DNA of 16,879 nt, from NCBI GenBank assembly GCA_903845455.1, contig CAIMXN010000292.1, forward strand, positions 1 to 16,879, in the 5' to 3' direction. Positions 7,563 through 14,249 of the stretch are shown here, one piece after another; within the stretch, counting starts at the first letter, position 1, and each line of letters begins with the position of its first letter. The DNA comes from an uncultured beta proteobacterium. Its GTDB lineage: Bacteria; Pseudomonadota; Gammaproteobacteria; Burkholderiales; Burkholderiaceae. The notes beneath the pieces are model-generated. The model saw only the letters and a program-made list of their open reading frames with translations, did no database searches and was not told where the DNA came from. Made by a program: the position numbers and the translations under genes.

Positions 7563-8513
7563 TTAAAAGCTTGCAGCCAACCCAATGGATGTGCCACGTA
7601 TGTTTAACCCAAATTGGTAGCGAAACACCAATCGAATCCTGCTGAAAATTGGATCCGATGCGCTCCGGTCAAGTTCGATACCAGTACCTATCGATGACAG
7701 CGTGACAAAGCCAAGTGTTCCACGCAAATCCCCTAAGAATTGTGTGTTGGCAACCTCAAAGACTGCTCTCAGCGGTCTATCTAGAGCCATAAAAGGTGTG
7801 GGAATTCTGCTGCGCGCCCACAGGGATACGCTTTGTGAGTCTGCTGATCCTTGTACTGCTGTAGAGCTGTCAAAGGTTTGAATAGCAATATTGGTGTAAC
7901 GAAGTTCAATATCAATTTCTTGATCGGGCTTATAGTTTTCATAGTCAAGCATGACTGATCCTCCTAGTCCATAGGAGTTCATGCGGCCACTATTAATAAA
8001 CTGTAAATTAACGTCACGATTATTATTGATATAGCGTGTAGCAACGGAAGCGTCACTTTCTAAATGTCCAAGCATGAAGTTGGCTATAGGCCTAAATCGC
8101 AGTTGGTCTGTGATAGGAAAATCCCAGCCGATACCGCCAGTTCCTGTGATGCTATTCCAATACATGGGGATATTCACAGTGCTACTACCAATCCCATCGG
8201 TAAAGGTTGGGTTATAGCGATTTAACGCTAGCGTTCCCTCTAGGTAGAGTGGAAAGTTAGCACTTATACGATCACCGCCACCTAGCGATGTCATCTGCAA
8301 GTCGGCTCGATCACCGCTACCAGTATTAATTTTGAGATTGCCTGTTGTGACATCTGGGGTTAGGGAGTACCCAGTAATAGTCATTAAGGCATCAGCTCTT
8401 TTCTTCAGATAGTTAGTTCCCGCATCCTGAAGAGGTGTCTGAGCATGCACATATTGGGTAATACCTAATATGAGCGCAATATAAAGAAAGCGATGCTGAT
8501 TTTGTAGACGCAT
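7563..8513 (-). CDS. Outer-membrane beta-barrel protein, possible channel
   Basis: This 316-residue protein has a signal peptide that ends in VHA with cleavage likely after residue 24. A domain of alternating amphipathic strands follows and closes in an aromatic-terminated strand ending GLAASF, with Phe316 last. That final Phe is the recognition signal for the outer-membrane assembly machinery. It fits a transporter-type barrel for small solutes, but I cannot assign a named porin family. It lies 92 bp downstream of the amidohydrolase on the same strand. A -10-like TATACT (8576-8571, minus strand) in the gap suggests that it may also have its own start. No clear ribosome binding site precedes the ATG. 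Being close to receptors and a putatively exported amidohydrolase, it could admit their substrate. Confidence 0.8.
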   Translation of the reverse strand: MRLQNQHRFLYIALILGITQYVHAQTPLQDAGTNYLKKRADALMTITGYSLTPDVTTGNLKINTGSGDRADLQMTSLGGGDRISANFPLYLEGTLALNRYNPTFTDGIGSSTVNIPMYWNSITGTGGIGWDFPITDQLRFRPIANFMLGHLESDASVATRYINNNRDVNLQFINSGRMNSYGLGGSVMLDYENYKPDQEIDIELRYTNIAIQTFDSSTAVQGSADSQSVSLWARSRIPTPFMALDRPLRAVFEVANTQFLGDLRGTLGFVTLSSIGTGIELDRSASDPIFSRIRLVFRYQFGLNIRGTSIGLAASF

Positions 8514-8605
8514 GAAAAAGAATGTAAGAGCTTTTGGCCATAGGCTATTTTAAGATTGGCCTCAACTTCTAGTATACCTATGCCAGTAAATAGAGCTTGA
8601 TGAGC

Positions 8606-9688
8606 TTATTTTTTCAATAAGGCTTGGGCATTTTGATATTTGATGTCCTCTTTGATTTGATTTGAAATATCCAATTTATCCAATGCTCTTAGTTGGGTAT
8701 CAATGGGTACATAAGGATAGTCGCTACCAAACACTACTTGACTGCTTGGTATGAGCTTTAATAAGGCAGCCATACTAGAGGGATGTGTGGCATTAGCAGT
8801 GTCATAGTAAAGCCTTCTTAATTCAGCCTCTATGCCATTTGGAGCAAATTCAGTGGTTTTATCTTGGTGCCCATAGAAATAATCGATCCGACCGGCTAGC
8901 ATCGGAATGGTTCCGCCCGCATGTGAAAATAACCACTTAATGTCGCGGTACTTCGCCAATGTGCCCTTAAGTAAAAGACTCACAACTGCTCTTGTTGTGT
9001 CATGAGGCACCTCTAATGTGGGGGTGATAGCGCCTACGTTTAGTCTGCCGCAACATGCCGCAGCAAGGGGGTGGAAATAGACTACAGCTTTACGACGATT
9101 CAACTCTTTAAAGACCGGATCAAAAACAGGATCTCCTGGCCATTTATCACCATAATTTGTTTGTAGTCCAATGCCGTCAGCGTTTAGCATATCTAGTACG
9201 TAACTGATTTCCTTCAATGAACTTTCTGTGTCGACCATTGGGAGTGCGCCAAATAAACCAAAGCGATCAGGATATTTTTTAACCATATCCGCGCCGTAAT
9301 CATTACAGTTTCTGGCGAGTTGGATGACTTCAGCAGGCGGTAGATCAAACCAGAGGCCCGGGGTAGAAGCCAAAGAAAGAATCGACTTTTTGACACCCGC
9401 TTGATCCATGAGCGCAAGAGATTTTTCTGGTGACCAAATTGCTTGATCTCCAACCAGGGGAGTTTTTCGCTGTGCAGCCCAGTTCATCCATGCATTTTGA
9501 TACTCGGGTGGAAAGAAATGATGATGAGTATCAATGACCTTTGAAGCATTATTTTTTGGAGTTTGTGCTACCGATGGAAGTGTTAAGCAGCCCGATAGAG
9601 CGCCAACTTTCACTAGATGCTTCAAAAAGCCTCGACGTGATTGGCAATCACAATTTGCGAATAAGGCTCGAAATTGATGGTCTTTCAT
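8606..9688 (-). CDS. Amidohydrolase family protein (ACMSD-like) with a twin-arginine signal
   Basis: This 360-residue enzyme is of the Amidohydrolase_2 type, the group that includes ACMSD and gamma-resorcylate decarboxylase. Metal ligands are visible in order: His55 and His57 (DTHHHFF), His206 (VVYFHP), His256 (LFSHAGG) and Asp323 (FGSDYP). Such enzymes decarboxylate aromatic or dienoic acids or hydrolyse lactone and amide bonds. The N-terminus carries SRRGFLK at 17-23, a near-ideal Tat motif, then a hydrophobic stretch ending in SVAQ, so export of the folded, metal-loaded enzyme is predicted. LSGC at 31-34 also fits a lipobox, although the hydrophobic stretch before it is short. Translation has a strong site, GGAGGGG (9694-9700, minus strand). 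It lies 51 bp after the Bug receptor gene, behind a terminator-like hairpin. Confidence 0.88.
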   Translation of the reverse strand: MKDHQFRALFANCDCQSRRGFLKHLVKVGALSGCLTLPSVAQTPKNNASKVIDTHHHFFPPEYQNAWMNWAAQRKTPLVGDQAIWSPEKSLALMDQAGVKKSILSLASTPGLWFDLPPAEVIQLARNCNDYGADMVKKYPDRFGLFGALPMVDTESSLKEISYVLDMLNADGIGLQTNYGDKWPGDPVFDPVFKELNRRKAVVYFHPLAAACCGRLNVGAITPTLEVPHDTTRAVVSLLLKGTLAKYRDIKWLFSHAGGTIPMLAGRIDYFYGHQDKTTEFAPNGIEAELRRLYYDTANATHPSSMAALLKLIPSSQVVFGSDYPYVPIDTQLRALDKLDISNQIKEDIKYQNAQALLKK

Positions 9689-9693
9689 GATGT

Positions 9694-9700
9694 CCCCTCC
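9694..9700 (-). promoter_or_regulatory. Strong ribosome binding site of the amidohydrolase gene
   Basis: The minus strand reads GGAGGGG five bases before the ATG at 9688-9686. It follows at once after the T-tract of the upstream hairpin, so transcripts that read through are efficiently translated. Confidence 0.7.
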
Positions 9701-9701
9701 G

Positions 9702-9751
9702 AAAAAAATCTAGCAAGCTTCAATAGGTTTTTACTAAACCTACTCAAGCTT
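9702..9751 (-). terminator. Hairpin with T-tract between Bug receptor and amidohydrolase genes
   Basis: Two nested stems form: TAGGTTT (9724-9730) with AAACCTA (9736-9742) around a 5-base loop, and outside it AAGCTT (9715-9720) with AAGCTT (9746-9751), separated by a 3x3 internal loop. On the minus strand this is followed after six bases by seven T (9708-9702). It fits an intrinsic terminator or attenuator. The six-base gap before the T-tract and the internal loop suggest incomplete termination. The receptor stop codon lies inside the inner stem. Confidence 0.65.
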
Positions 9752-10702
9752 AATTTTGGCTGTTTTTATGATTTCCTCGTACTTACGAGTTTCATTTTTT
9801 AAAAATAACGGAAATTTGTCAGGTCCAATATCCATCTCTTCAAACCCTTGTGCCGAAAATTGCGCCTTGATATCTGGTATTTGTAATATTTTATTGATCG
9901 ATTTATGAAGTTGCTCAACAATGAATTGCGGCGTACCTTTGGGATAAAAAAATCCAAACCATGAGCTAGCTTCATAATTTGGTATGCCACTTTCTGAGAA
10001 TGTTGGCGTATTTGGTAGTAGTTTTGACCTCTTGGAGGAGGTGACCGCAATTGGATAAAGTTGCCCAGATTTTATAAATGGTAATGCAACTGCAAGACTT
10101 GAAAAAGTCATGTCCACTTGGCCGCCAATCGTATCGGTGATAGTTTGTGGCGCCCCTTTGTAAAGGATATGGGTGGTATTAATGCCTGCTCCTTGATTCA
10201 TGAGTTCAGCAGCTAATTGGGCGATGCTGCCTTGCCCATATGAGGCGTAATTGAGTTTTCCAGGATTTGACTTAGCTAAGTCGACGAGCGTTTTTAGGGA
10301 TCTTGCGGGTACTGATGGGTTGATAACCAGCACTTGTGGAAATGATGCAGCTAGACTTGCAGGAATAAAATCCCTTTCATTGTTGTATTCCACTTTGTAC
10401 AGCAATGGGTTAACAACATAGGCAACCGAATGGGTAAATATCGTATATCCATCAGGAGGCGCTTTAGCAGCAAGGCTTTGAGCAATAACACCGTTCGCAC
10501 CAACTACATTATCAACAACGACTGGTTGATTCCAAGCTTCGCTGAGTTTCTGGGCCAGAGTCCGTGCGAGAACGTCGGTCGGGCCTCCTACTGGAAAGGG
10601 AAAAATCAGTTTGATTGGTTTGCTTGGATAATTTTGGGCAACGCAAAGTGAGCTCAGACATAGAAGCGACACTGTCATCAGTAGCCGCACAAATTTGAGC
10701 AT
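9740..10702 (-). CDS. Bug-type (TTT family) periplasmic solute-binding receptor
   Basis: This 320-residue protein belongs to the TctC/Bug receptor family, the periplasmic component of tripartite tricarboxylate transporters. A signal peptide ends near VA/QN at residue 22. Family signatures follow: YPSKPIKLIFPFPVGGPTD (25-43), the VVVDN strand at 61-65 and PPDGYT at 82-87. Ligands of characterised members are carboxylates such as citrate, glutamate, nicotinate and aromatic acids. It is clearly more diverged than the two receptors at 11606 and 13252: VVGANG stands where they have RPGAGG, and GGPTD where they have GGGSD. It starts five bases after the cupin stop, with GAGAGGG upstream, so the two are co-transcribed. 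No TctA or TctB membrane gene is in the window. Confidence 0.9.
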   Translation of the reverse strand: MLKFVRLLMTVSLLCLSSLCVAQNYPSKPIKLIFPFPVGGPTDVLARTLAQKLSEAWNQPVVVDNVVGANGVIAQSLAAKAPPDGYTIFTHSVAYVVNPLLYKVEYNNERDFIPASLAASFPQVLVINPSVPARSLKTLVDLAKSNPGKLNYASYGQGSIAQLAAELMNQGAGINTTHILYKGAPQTITDTIGGQVDMTFSSLAVALPFIKSGQLYPIAVTSSKRSKLLPNTPTFSESGIPNYEASSWFGFFYPKGTPQFIVEQLHKSINKILQIPDIKAQFSAQGFEEMDIGPDKFPLFLKNETRKYEEIIKTAKIKLE

Positions 10703-10707
10703 ATTTT

Positions 10708-11430
10708 TTACCCTCTCACAGAGGTAAACGCAGCCGGAAGATGAAATTCTAAAAAACTAACCCCATCGCCTTCGGCAACTTTAAGCCCATGTCTATCACC
10801 CATTGGAAAGACGGTGGCATTACCCCGCTTAAGAATAAAATCTTGGTTGTTTACTGTGAAATTAGTTTTACCTGTCAATAAGATAAACATACTTTCTGCA
10901 TTTGGATGCATGTGCATTCCAGTCACAGTGTCATGCTGATACACCACGATCATGGCATGTGCACGTTCTGACTTAGCATTTTCCTTGCCGACAAAATAGA
11001 TTCTTTGCTTTTTTTGATCAGGAATTTCAACAACCGCTTGTTCATTCCGAGGTAAAACTTTTATCGTATCGGCAAACCCTGGATATTTTTGCCCCTGATA
11101 GTTTTCAGGCGGTGAAATAACGCTCAGCAGTTCGACTACGTTGTTGGACTGGTTTTCAATAGAAATCGGAGTATTTTCTTGAATGACGGCAAAGGTATCT
11201 TGCGGCATTCTTTGAGTGGCTGCAGTAGTCCCAATTTTTAGATCACCAGTTAGGGTATAAAAATATTGATCAGATCCAATTGGCACCGCTAGTGAAAGTT
11301 TGCTGTTGGGTTGCAGGACAAATAATTGAGCCATCATTAAATGAATTTCATGATTATTAATTTGCCCGCATTTAACACCTTGGGAAAATTCGGTGTAATT
11401 AAGATTCGAGAAGTTGACAACTTGACCCAT
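10708..11430 (-). CDS. Two-domain cupin protein
   Basis: This 240-residue bicupin is probably cytoplasmic, as no signal peptide is seen. The C-terminal cupin has a full metal set: His173 and His175 (GMHMHPNAE), Glu179 and His214 (MGDRHG). The N-terminal cupin (about residues 30-105) keeps the beta pattern (YFYTLTGDLKIG) but lacks the His/Glu ligands, so it is probably structural. Metal-binding cupins include gentisate- and 3-hydroxyanthranilate-type dioxygenases, isomerases and sugar-binding proteins, and I cannot pick one. The start is supported by GGAGA at 11440-11436 on the minus strand. It is the first gene of the minus-strand unit, with the Bug receptor five bases downstream, so it probably acts in the same pathway as the amidohydrolase. 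Confidence 0.82.
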   Translation of the reverse strand: MGQVVNFSNLNYTEFSQGVKCGQINNHEIHLMMAQLFVLQPNSKLSLAVPIGSDQYFYTLTGDLKIGTTAATQRMPQDTFAVIQENTPISIENQSNNVVELLSVISPPENYQGQKYPGFADTIKVLPRNEQAVVEIPDQKKQRIYFVGKENAKSERAHAMIVVYQHDTVTGMHMHPNAESMFILLTGKTNFTVNNQDFILKRGNATVFPMGDRHGLKVAEGDGVSFLEFHLPAAFTSVRG

Positions 11431-11465
11431 TGATTTCTCCGGTTATTCTTGGGGGGGTTATGGCT

Positions 11466-11484
11466 ATGTAATTTTAATTTACAT
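11466..11484. promoter_or_regulatory. 19-bp palindrome, candidate operator in the divergent spacer
   Basis: ATGTAA-N7-TTACAT forms a 19-bp inverted repeat with one mismatched pair. It lies in the 175-bp spacer between the divergent cupin and Bug-receptor units. A further TTACAT half-site occurs at 11538-11543. The position, the symmetry and an overlapping minus-strand -10-like TAAAAT (11476-11471) fit a regulator site controlling both directions. Confidence 0.5.
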
Positions 11485-11524
11485 GAAAAATAGCGATCCC
11501 GCACACATTTTTTTAAACAATTAT

Positions 11525-11553
11525 TTAAGAAAATACATTACATTGGGTATATT
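11525..11553 (+). promoter_or_regulatory. Possible sigma-70 promoter for the Bug-VOC-Bug-FAH unit
   Basis: TTAAGA (11525-11530) and TATATT (11548-11553) are spaced by 17 bp, about 50 bp upstream of the receptor ATG. The -35 matches consensus at four of six positions, so the site may depend on an activator. The rest of the spacer (11431-11605) contains the palindrome, a run of seven G near 11451 and AT-rich DNA. Confidence 0.4.
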
Positions 11554-11605
11554 GTTTTCATCAATCTACATTCCCAGCAAGTTTTCACTAAATGGATGAT
11601 TTGGC

Positions 11606-12607
11606 ATGAAAAAGTTCTTAAATTCTCAAATTTATCGGCCAATCGCGAGTTTCCTCATATTTCTTTTTTGTTATGCCTTGCCTAATCAATCATTTGCCAT
11701 TGGAGGCGAGGAGAATTGGCCAAATAAACCTATTCGTATGATCGTTGGATTTGCAGCTGGTGGTGGCTCCGATTTGGTTGCTCGCTTAATGGCTAAAGAA
11801 CTAGGTGATCAATTAGGTGTAAATGTGATTGTCGAGAATCGTCCAGGCGCAGGGGGCAATATTGCGACCGAAGCAGTATCAAAAGCCGGCCCTGATGGCT
11901 ACACCATCCTTTTTATTACTAGTGCACATTCAAGTTCGGCGGCAATCAAAAAGACGCTGTCATTTAAGCCTGTAGAGGATTTAACTTGGATTAGCCTAGT
12001 TGCTACATATCCATTAGTGATTCTTTCAAGTGCCACTGGAGAATTTAAGTCATTTGAAGATTTTGTTAGTCGGGCAAAGGCGGCTCCAAATAAATATACT
12101 TTTTCGTCGTCCGGTGTTGGGACTGCTATGCATCTTGTTGGAGAATGGGTCATGTCTGAGGCGGGTATTCAAGTTACCCATGTTCCATTTAAAGGGGGAT
12201 CTGCTCCTGTGACTGAGTTGGTGGCTGGCAGGGTAGATGTGATGGTCGATACAATGCCGCTGAGCGCTGGCATTATTAAAGATGGTAGAGCTAAAGGCTT
12301 GGCAGCAACTGCTCCAAAGAATGTAGTTTCCTCATTCAATATCCCAGCTGTCGCCAACTATTTGCCTGCAGTTGAATTTGAGTCTTGGCTAGGAATAGCA
12401 GGACCACCAAATTTGCCGGCTGATATCAAGAGCCGACTCAATAAAGAAATCAATTTTATAGTCAATAAACCAGACGTTAAAAAGCGTTTAATTGATTTTG
12501 GATGCAAGCCTTATGCAAATTCTCCAGAGGAATTTAAATCTCTCGTCGTAAATGATATTGCCTTGTTTAAGAAGGTCATTACAAAGGCAAATATTTCTGA
12601 AAATTAG
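11606..12607 (+). CDS. Bug-type (TTT family) periplasmic solute-binding receptor
   Basis: This receptor has 333 residues. After a 31-residue signal region (hydrophobic FLIFLFCYAL, cleavage near SFA) come the first-strand signature NKPIRMIVGFAAGGGSD (40-56), ENRPGAGGNIA (77-87) and GPDGYT (95-100), all typical of TctC/Bug proteins that bind carboxylates in the periplasm. It is closely similar to the receptor at 13252: the first 100 mature residues align without gaps, with about 60 percent identity by eye. It opens the plus-strand unit facing the cupin operon. The ribosome binding site is weak (GGATGA around 11593). A terminator-like hairpin follows its stop, so expression may exceed that of the downstream genes. 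No TctAB partner is present. Confidence 0.92.
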   Translation: MKKFLNSQIYRPIASFLIFLFCYALPNQSFAIGGEENWPNKPIRMIVGFAAGGGSDLVARLMAKELGDQLGVNVIVENRPGAGGNIATEAVSKAGPDGYTILFITSAHSSSAAIKKTLSFKPVEDLTWISLVATYPLVILSSATGEFKSFEDFVSRAKAAPNKYTFSSSGVGTAMHLVGEWVMSEAGIQVTHVPFKGGSAPVTELVAGRVDVMVDTMPLSAGIIKDGRAKGLAATAPKNVVSSFNIPAVANYLPAVEFESWLGIAGPPNLPADIKSRLNKEINFIVNKPDVKKRLIDFGCKPYANSPEEFKSLVVNDIALFKKVITKANISEN

Positions 12608-12609
12608 TT

Positions 12610-12637
12610 TTCCCATATTGCATGGGGACTATTTTTT
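12610..12637 (+). terminator. Terminator-like hairpin after the first plus-strand Bug gene
   Basis: TTCCCAT (12610-12616) pairs with ATGGGGA (12622-12628), with one G-U pair and a 5-base loop. CTATTTTTT (12629-12637) follows. A further AGT/ACT pairing is possible across a two-base bulge. The hairpin is moderately stable, and since the VOC gene follows on the same strand without a clear promoter, partial termination is the likely effect. Confidence 0.55.
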
Positions 12638-12686
12638 AGGCTTAATGAAACTGTGATCAATCTTAATACCGAATGAATACAAAGTC

Positions 12687-13247
12687 ATGACAAATAAAAA
12701 CCCTGCGCAATCGATTTCATTTAGCCACTTAGGTATATTTGCACTAGATGTTAATCGATTGGCGGACTTCTATAAAAATGTACTCTTATTTTTTCAAACT
12801 GATAGCGGTAAGCTTGGTAATGCTGATTTGATTTTTTTAAGCCGAGATCCAAGAGAGCATCATCAGATTGTTTTGGTTTCAGGTCGACCAAAAGATTTAG
12901 AGTTTTCGCTGATCAATCAAATTTCATTTCGGGTTCCAGATTTAATGGGTTTACGTAACTTTTATCATCGACTTGAGAAGGTTGAGGAAGTTAGTGACTT
13001 ACAGGCAGTGACACACGGCAATGCGATTTCTATCTATTTTCGCGACCCTGAAAAAAACCGTGTAGAAATATTTATAGATACCCCATGGTATTGCGAGCAG
13101 CCACTACGAGAGTTGATAGATCTAAATGAGTCTGAGAAAAGTATTATGGAAGTGGCTAAAAAAATTGCAGAGGGGAGTCCTGGATTTTGTTTGCGAAAAG
13201 ATTGGATTAAAAAAATGTCTAGGTTAATGGGATACGAAGAAGATTAA
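12687..13247 (+). CDS. VOC-fold (glyoxalase/extradiol dioxygenase-like) protein
   Basis: This 186-residue protein has two beta-alpha-beta-beta-beta units: the first opens with SHLGIFALDV (13-22), the second with NQISFRVPDL (78-87). His14, His110 (THGN) and Glu127 (RVEIF) are candidate metal ligands. Where many family members have a His at the start of the second unit, this one has Gln79. IYFRDPEKNRVEIF (117-130) is the usual closing strand. The C-terminal 50 residues are helical and charged. The fold covers extradiol dioxygenases, glyoxalases, epimerases and resistance proteins. The catabolic neighbours favour ring cleavage or isomerisation, but this is inference. No clear ribosome binding site precedes the ATG. 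It lies between two similar Bug receptor genes, with only four bases before the second. Confidence 0.85.
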   Translation: MTNKNPAQSISFSHLGIFALDVNRLADFYKNVLLFFQTDSGKLGNADLIFLSRDPREHHQIVLVSGRPKDLEFSLINQISFRVPDLMGLRNFYHRLEKVEEVSDLQAVTHGNAISIYFRDPEKNRVEIFIDTPWYCEQPLRELIDLNESEKSIMEVAKKIAEGSPGFCLRKDWIKKMSRLMGYEED

Positions 13248-13251
13248 AAAT

Positions 13252-14238
13252 ATGAAGACAATTTTTCAGAAATGTGTCATGTTGTTAGTCACTCTTTCTA
13301 TATATCTTTTCGGGTGTAGTCATATTGCTCAAGCAGCCCCTGGGGTATATCCAGATAGGCCAATTAAATTATTGTTAGGATTCCCTCCTGGTGGAGGGTC
13401 TGACATCATCGCGCGTTTGATCGCCAAGTCCTTGGGTGATCGGCTGGGTGTTCCTGTGGTGGTTGATAATCGCCCTGGAGCGGGTGGCAATATAGCTGCA
13501 GAAATAGCCTCTAAAGCTAGCCCAGATGGTTATACCTTGTTGTTTTTAGCTAGCGCACATGCTACCAATGCAGCCATTAAGAAATCACAATCATTTGATC
13601 CAATCAATGATTTTTCATGGATTGGGCTAGTGACTACTTACCCCTTGGCAATGTCAGTGGCACCTAATTCTGAATTTAAAAATTTTGCCGATTTTATTAA
13701 GTTGGCTAAAGTGAATCCAGATAAATATAGCTACTCTTCTGTAGGTGTTGGTAGTGCCATGCATCTAGTGGGTGAATGGATGTTCTCCGAATTAGGGTTG
13801 ATCGTGAAACATATCCCATTTAAGGGTGGCACAGCACCATATACAGAGCTGGCCGCCGGCAGAGTGGACCTCATGATTGACACGATGACTTATAGTTTGG
13901 CCTTACTGAAGGATTTTCAGGTGCGTATTATTGCTACTTCGGCCCCAAAAGGTCGTAGTCCATTAGCGGGGGTGCCGACCGTAAGCGAATTTGCTGCTAA
14001 GGTAGTGTATGAATCATGGCTTGGTGTTTCTGGGCCACCGGGAATGTCAAAAAATATAGTTGATAGTCTTAATGCAGAATTAAAAGAGGTTGTGAATTCG
14101 CCTGAAGTGAAGCAAAAGCTGATTGAATTTGGTGGAACCCCTCAGCTTGTTTCTCCTGCTCAATTTAGGAGTAGGGTAGAGCAAGATATCAGTAATTTTA
14201 AAAAAATTGTAATCACCAACAATATTAATTTGGAATAA
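13252..14238 (+). CDS. Bug-type (TTT family) periplasmic solute-binding receptor, paralogue
   Basis: This 328-residue protein has a signal peptide ending in AQA (cleavage near residue 28) and the family signatures DRPIKLLLGFPPGGGSD (35-51), DNRPGAGGNIA (72-82) and SPDGYT (90-95). It is a close paralogue of the receptor at 11606: AHATNAAIKK against AHSSSAAIKK, and ATYPL-type, VGEW and PFKGG positions are shared, so a local duplication is likely. LFGC at 19-22 resembles a lipobox, but Phe is atypical before Gly, and ordinary cleavage fits better. It starts four bases after the VOC stop and is followed after 11 bases by the FAH gene, so VOC, receptor and FAH form a tight unit. The two receptors may bind different related acids. 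Confidence 0.92.
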   Translation: MKTIFQKCVMLLVTLSIYLFGCSHIAQAAPGVYPDRPIKLLLGFPPGGGSDIIARLIAKSLGDRLGVPVVVDNRPGAGGNIAAEIASKASPDGYTLLFLASAHATNAAIKKSQSFDPINDFSWIGLVTTYPLAMSVAPNSEFKNFADFIKLAKVNPDKYSYSSVGVGSAMHLVGEWMFSELGLIVKHIPFKGGTAPYTELAAGRVDLMIDTMTYSLALLKDFQVRIIATSAPKGRSPLAGVPTVSEFAAKVVYESWLGVSGPPGMSKNIVDSLNAELKEVVNSPEVKQKLIEFGGTPQLVSPAQFRSRVEQDISNFKKIVITNNINLE

Positions 14239-14249
14239 AAGAGGAAGAG

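Noticed and set aside
7445..7645. Plus-strand frame between the small membrane protein and the barrel gene
   Set aside because: It overlaps the end of one supported gene and the antisense of another, and has no ribosome binding site or family resemblance.
8514..8605. GGCCA/TGGCC inverted repeat and TATACT in the gap before the minus-strand barrel gene
   Set aside because: The stem is 5 bp with a 16-base loop and the -10-like hexamer has no convincing -35, so neither is listed as a separate feature.
13252..13320. Lipoprotein signal in the second plus-strand Bug protein (LFGC)
   Set aside because: Phe before Gly is atypical for a lipobox and a normal AQA cleavage site follows, so an ordinary secreted receptor is more likely.
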